Source: Chromobacterium alticapitis (lineage in GTDB: Bacteria > Pseudomonadota > Gammaproteobacteria > Burkholderiales > Chromobacteriaceae). Taken from it: DNA of 64,000 nt. The DNA is taken from the NCBI RefSeq assembly GCF_002924365.1, contig NZ_PQWB01000012.1, positions 29,226 through 93,225 of the forward strand. The letters run 5' to 3'. The notes under the pieces are model-generated. The model ran no database searches. It saw nothing but the letters and a program-made list of their open reading frames with translations, and was not told the origin of the DNA. Shown piece by piece: positions 62,356 through 64,000 of this stretch; the stretch's first letter is position 1, and each line of letters starts with the position of its first letter. The translations under genes and the position numbers were made by a program.

Positions 62356-63681
62356 ATGCACAAGCGATTCGGCATGCCTCTGCGCGCGGTCGCCCTCGCG
62401 CTGCTGCTGGCCTGGGGGCAGGGCGCTTTGGCGGCGTGCCCGGCCTGGACCGAAGGAACGAGTTACAAGGCAGGGGACGTGGTCAGCTATAGCAATGCCA
62501 ACTACACGGCCTTGGTGGCGCATACGGCTTATGTCGGCGCCAATTGGAATCCGCCGGCCACGCCAACCTTGTGGGCGCAGGGCGGCAGCTGCGCCGGCGG
62601 CGACCCCACCCCGCCGACGCCGCCGAGTCCTCCCACGCCGCCCAGTCCGCCGCCGAGCAATGGCGCGGCTTTTGCCAAGCATGCTTTGATCGGCTATTGG
62701 CACAACTTCGCCAATCCCAGCGGCCCGGCTTTCCCGCTGTCCCAGGTCAGCGCCGACTGGGATGTGGTCGTGGTGGCCTTCGCCGACGACGCCGGCAACG
62801 GCAATGTCAACTTCACGCTGGACCCGGGCGCCGGCAGCCAGTCCCAATTCATTCAGGACATCAAGGCCTTGCAGGTCAAGGGCAAGAAAGTGGTGCTGTC
62901 GCTGGGCGGGCAGAACGGCTCGGTGACGCTGAACAACGCCGCCCAGGTGCAGAACTTCGTCAACAGCCTGTATGGCATCATCGCGCAGTATGGCTTCGAC
63001 GGCATCGATCTGGACTTGGAAAGCGGCAGCGGCATCGTGGTGGGCGCGCCGGTGGTGACCAATCTGGTCAGCGCGGTGAAGCAGTTGAAGGCCAGGGTGG
63101 GGCCGAACTTCTACCTATCCATGGCGCCTGAGCACCCCTATGTGCAAGGCGGCTTCGTCGCCTACGGTGGCAATTGGGGCGCTTACCTGCCTATCATCGA
63201 TGGCTTGCGCGACGACCTGTCGGTCATTCATGTCCAGTACTACAACAATGGCGGCTTGTATTCGCCGTATTCCAATGGCGCGCTGGGCGAGGGTTCGGTG
63301 GATATGCTGGTGGGCGGCAGCAAGATGCTGATCGAAGGCTTCCCCATCGCCAACGGCGCCTCGGGCAGCTTCAAGGGCCTGCGGCCGGATCAAGTGGCTT
63401 TCGGCGTGCCGTCCGGCGCCAGCTCCGCCAATTCCGGCTTCGTCACGCCGGATACCGTGTCCAAGGCGCTGAGCTGCCTGACTGCCCTGCAAAGCTGCGG
63501 CAGCGTCAAACCCTTGCAAGCTTATCCGACTTTCCGCGGCGTGATGAGCTGGTCCATCAACTGGGACAAGCACGATGGCTACAATTTCTCCAAGCCGGTG
63601 GCGGCCAGCCTGCATCAACTGCCCGTGACCAACGCGGTCGGCATGAAAAAGGCCGCCGGCAAGAAGCCGGCGGCCCGATAG
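62356..63681 (+). CDS. Secreted GH18 chitinase with N-terminal chitin-binding domain
   Basis: A 441-residue enzyme: signal peptide (about residues 1-26, ends in GALAA), a CBM5/12-like chitin-binding domain (CPAWTEGTSYKAGDVVSYSNANYTALVAH....ANWNPPATPTLW), a Pro/Thr/Ser linker, and a GH18 domain with the catalytic motif DGIDLDLE (Asp215 to Glu222). It hydrolyses chitin outside the cell. ATG 62356 is chosen because AAGGAG lies 6 nt before it; ATG 62350 is too near. The C-terminal AAGKKPAAR tail coincides with a terminator of the convergent gene. Confidence 0.93.
   Translation: MHKRFGMPLRAVALALLLAWGQGALAACPAWTEGTSYKAGDVVSYSNANYTALVAHTAYVGANWNPPATPTLWAQGGSCAGGDPTPPTPPSPPTPPSPPPSNGAAFAKHALIGYWHNFANPSGPAFPLSQVSADWDVVVVAFADDAGNGNVNFTLDPGAGSQSQFIQDIKALQVKGKKVVLSLGGQNGSVTLNNAAQVQNFVNSLYGIIAQYGFDGIDLDLESGSGIVVGAPVVTNLVSAVKQLKARVGPNFYLSMAPEHPYVQGGFVAYGGNWGAYLPIIDGLRDDLSVIHVQYYNNGGLYSPYSNGALGEGSVDMLVGGSKMLIEGFPIANGASGSFKGLRPDQVAFGVPSGASSANSGFVTPDTVSKALSCLTALQSCGSVKPLQAYPTFRGVMSWSINWDKHDGYNFSKPVAASLHQLPVTNAVGMKKAAGKKPAAR
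63646..63675 (-). terminator. Minus-strand terminator inside the chitinase gene
   Basis: GGCCGCCGGC (63651-63660) and GCCGGCGGCC (63666-63675) form a perfect 10-bp stem. On the minus strand it is followed by TTTTT (63646-63650), so it should end transcription of the isomerase gene at 63699-64000. Confidence 0.82.
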
Positions 63682-63698
63682 GCTGACAGGATGGCCGC

Positions 63699-64000
63699 TT
63701 AGGCGGTCATCTGGTAGCCGCTGATCTGGGCGGCGGATACCAGGCTGTTCAGGTATTCGTGCATGGCCTGGTTGACGGCCATGTCCGCCAGGTAGTGCTG
63801 CAGGCGTTCCTTGATCTCGTCGAAGCCGATCTTGCCGCCTTGCTCGCGCTGCTCAACCTGGATGATGTGGTAGCCGAACTGGGTTTCCACCAGGTGCGGA
63901 GTGATCTGGCCGGCTTCGGTGCTGAATACGGCTTGTTCGAATTCCGGCACCATCTGGCCGCGGCCGAACTGGCCGAGGCTGCCACCTTGCTTGCCGGACG
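63699..64000 (-). CDS. Parvulin-type peptidyl-prolyl isomerase (partial, start outside window)
   Basis: The last 100 or so codons of a gene cut by the window's right edge. The visible part ends the PpiC/parvulin domain: GGSLGQFGRGQMVPEFEQAVF, GQITPHLVETQFGYHIIQVEQ, followed by a helical tail (FDEIKERLQHYLADMAVNQAMHEYLNSLVSAAQISGYQMTA). Signal peptide and N-terminus cannot be judged. Confidence 0.87.
   Translation of the reverse strand, partial: SGKQGGSLGQFGRGQMVPEFEQAVFSTEAGQITPHLVETQFGYHIIQVEQREQGGKIGFDEIKERLQHYLADMAVNQAMHEYLNSLVSAAQISGYQMTA

Overview
The window looks like chromosome of a Chromobacterium-type betaproteobacterium (Neisseriales). It is GC-rich and dense, and it combines a lateral-flagella gene block, hpnCDE squalene genes, a periplasmic maltose/maltodextrin system, gluconate genes, a GH18 chitinase and many sensory proteins. 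The genus is an inference from this gene content; there is no rRNA or other marker gene in the window.

Layout. 1-8480: flagellar block in the order fliD-fliS-fliT-fliK-fliL-fliA-motA-motB, which matches the lafBCDEFSTU order of lateral flagellar systems. A CRP-like regulator with a CRP-type palindrome in front of it follows, then flgM-flgN and a FlgJ-type glucosaminidase. 8480-11900: four tRNA genes (three tRNA-Ala, one tRNA-Glu) plus a fourth identical tRNA-Ala beside them form one minus-strand array; a three-gene amino-acid ABC transporter and a fifth identical tRNA-Ala follow. 12000-16400: hpnC-hpnD-hpnE, a YciK-like SDR that has lost its catalytic residues, and a small lipoprotein. 16470-19560: radA, an ECF sigma factor, a small zinc-finger protein and an unknown helical protein. 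19600-24440: a DUF2325 gene under a perfect Fur box, an orphan cystine-type binding protein, an EF-hand-like protein, ubiB and an NlpC/P60 endopeptidase. 24500-29860: lolC/lolD, an MscS channel, an orphan FixJ-like regulator, nudB and a nucleotidyltransferase.

29850-43260: a beta/gamma-crystallin-like protein, the gluconate cluster (MFS transporter, gntK, LacI-type gntR, two identical operators), a PaiB-like protein, a possible pseudo-protease, a six-PAS GGDEF/EAL protein, a CYTH-GNAT fusion, a DUF3313 protein and a DUF2254 membrane protein. 43350-52670: the mal locus, read leftwards as malR, lamB, GH13 glucosidase, malK, malE, malF, malG, with strong hairpins after lamB and after malE. 52850-64000: a chemoreceptor beside a solute-binding protein, a Gln/His-rich repeat protein, an exonuclease plus cNMP/CBS/DUF294 pair, a class II glutamine amidotransferase, a LysR regulator divergent from a degenerate metallo-beta-lactamase-fold protein and a DsbA-like protein, a chitinase, and the 3' part of a parvulin-type isomerase gene cut by the window edge.

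Functionally the region joins motility (motor, sigma-28/FlgM switch, c-di-GMP enzyme, chemoreceptor), carbon acquisition (maltodextrin, gluconate, chitin, amino acids) and envelope upkeep (squalene, Lol, UbiB, MscS). The most unusual items are the CYTH-GNAT fusion, the CRP-like regulator with its own palindrome, the Fur-controlled DUF2325 gene, the inactive-looking SDR in the squalene operon, and RNA hairpins in the mal operon and at the chitinase tail.
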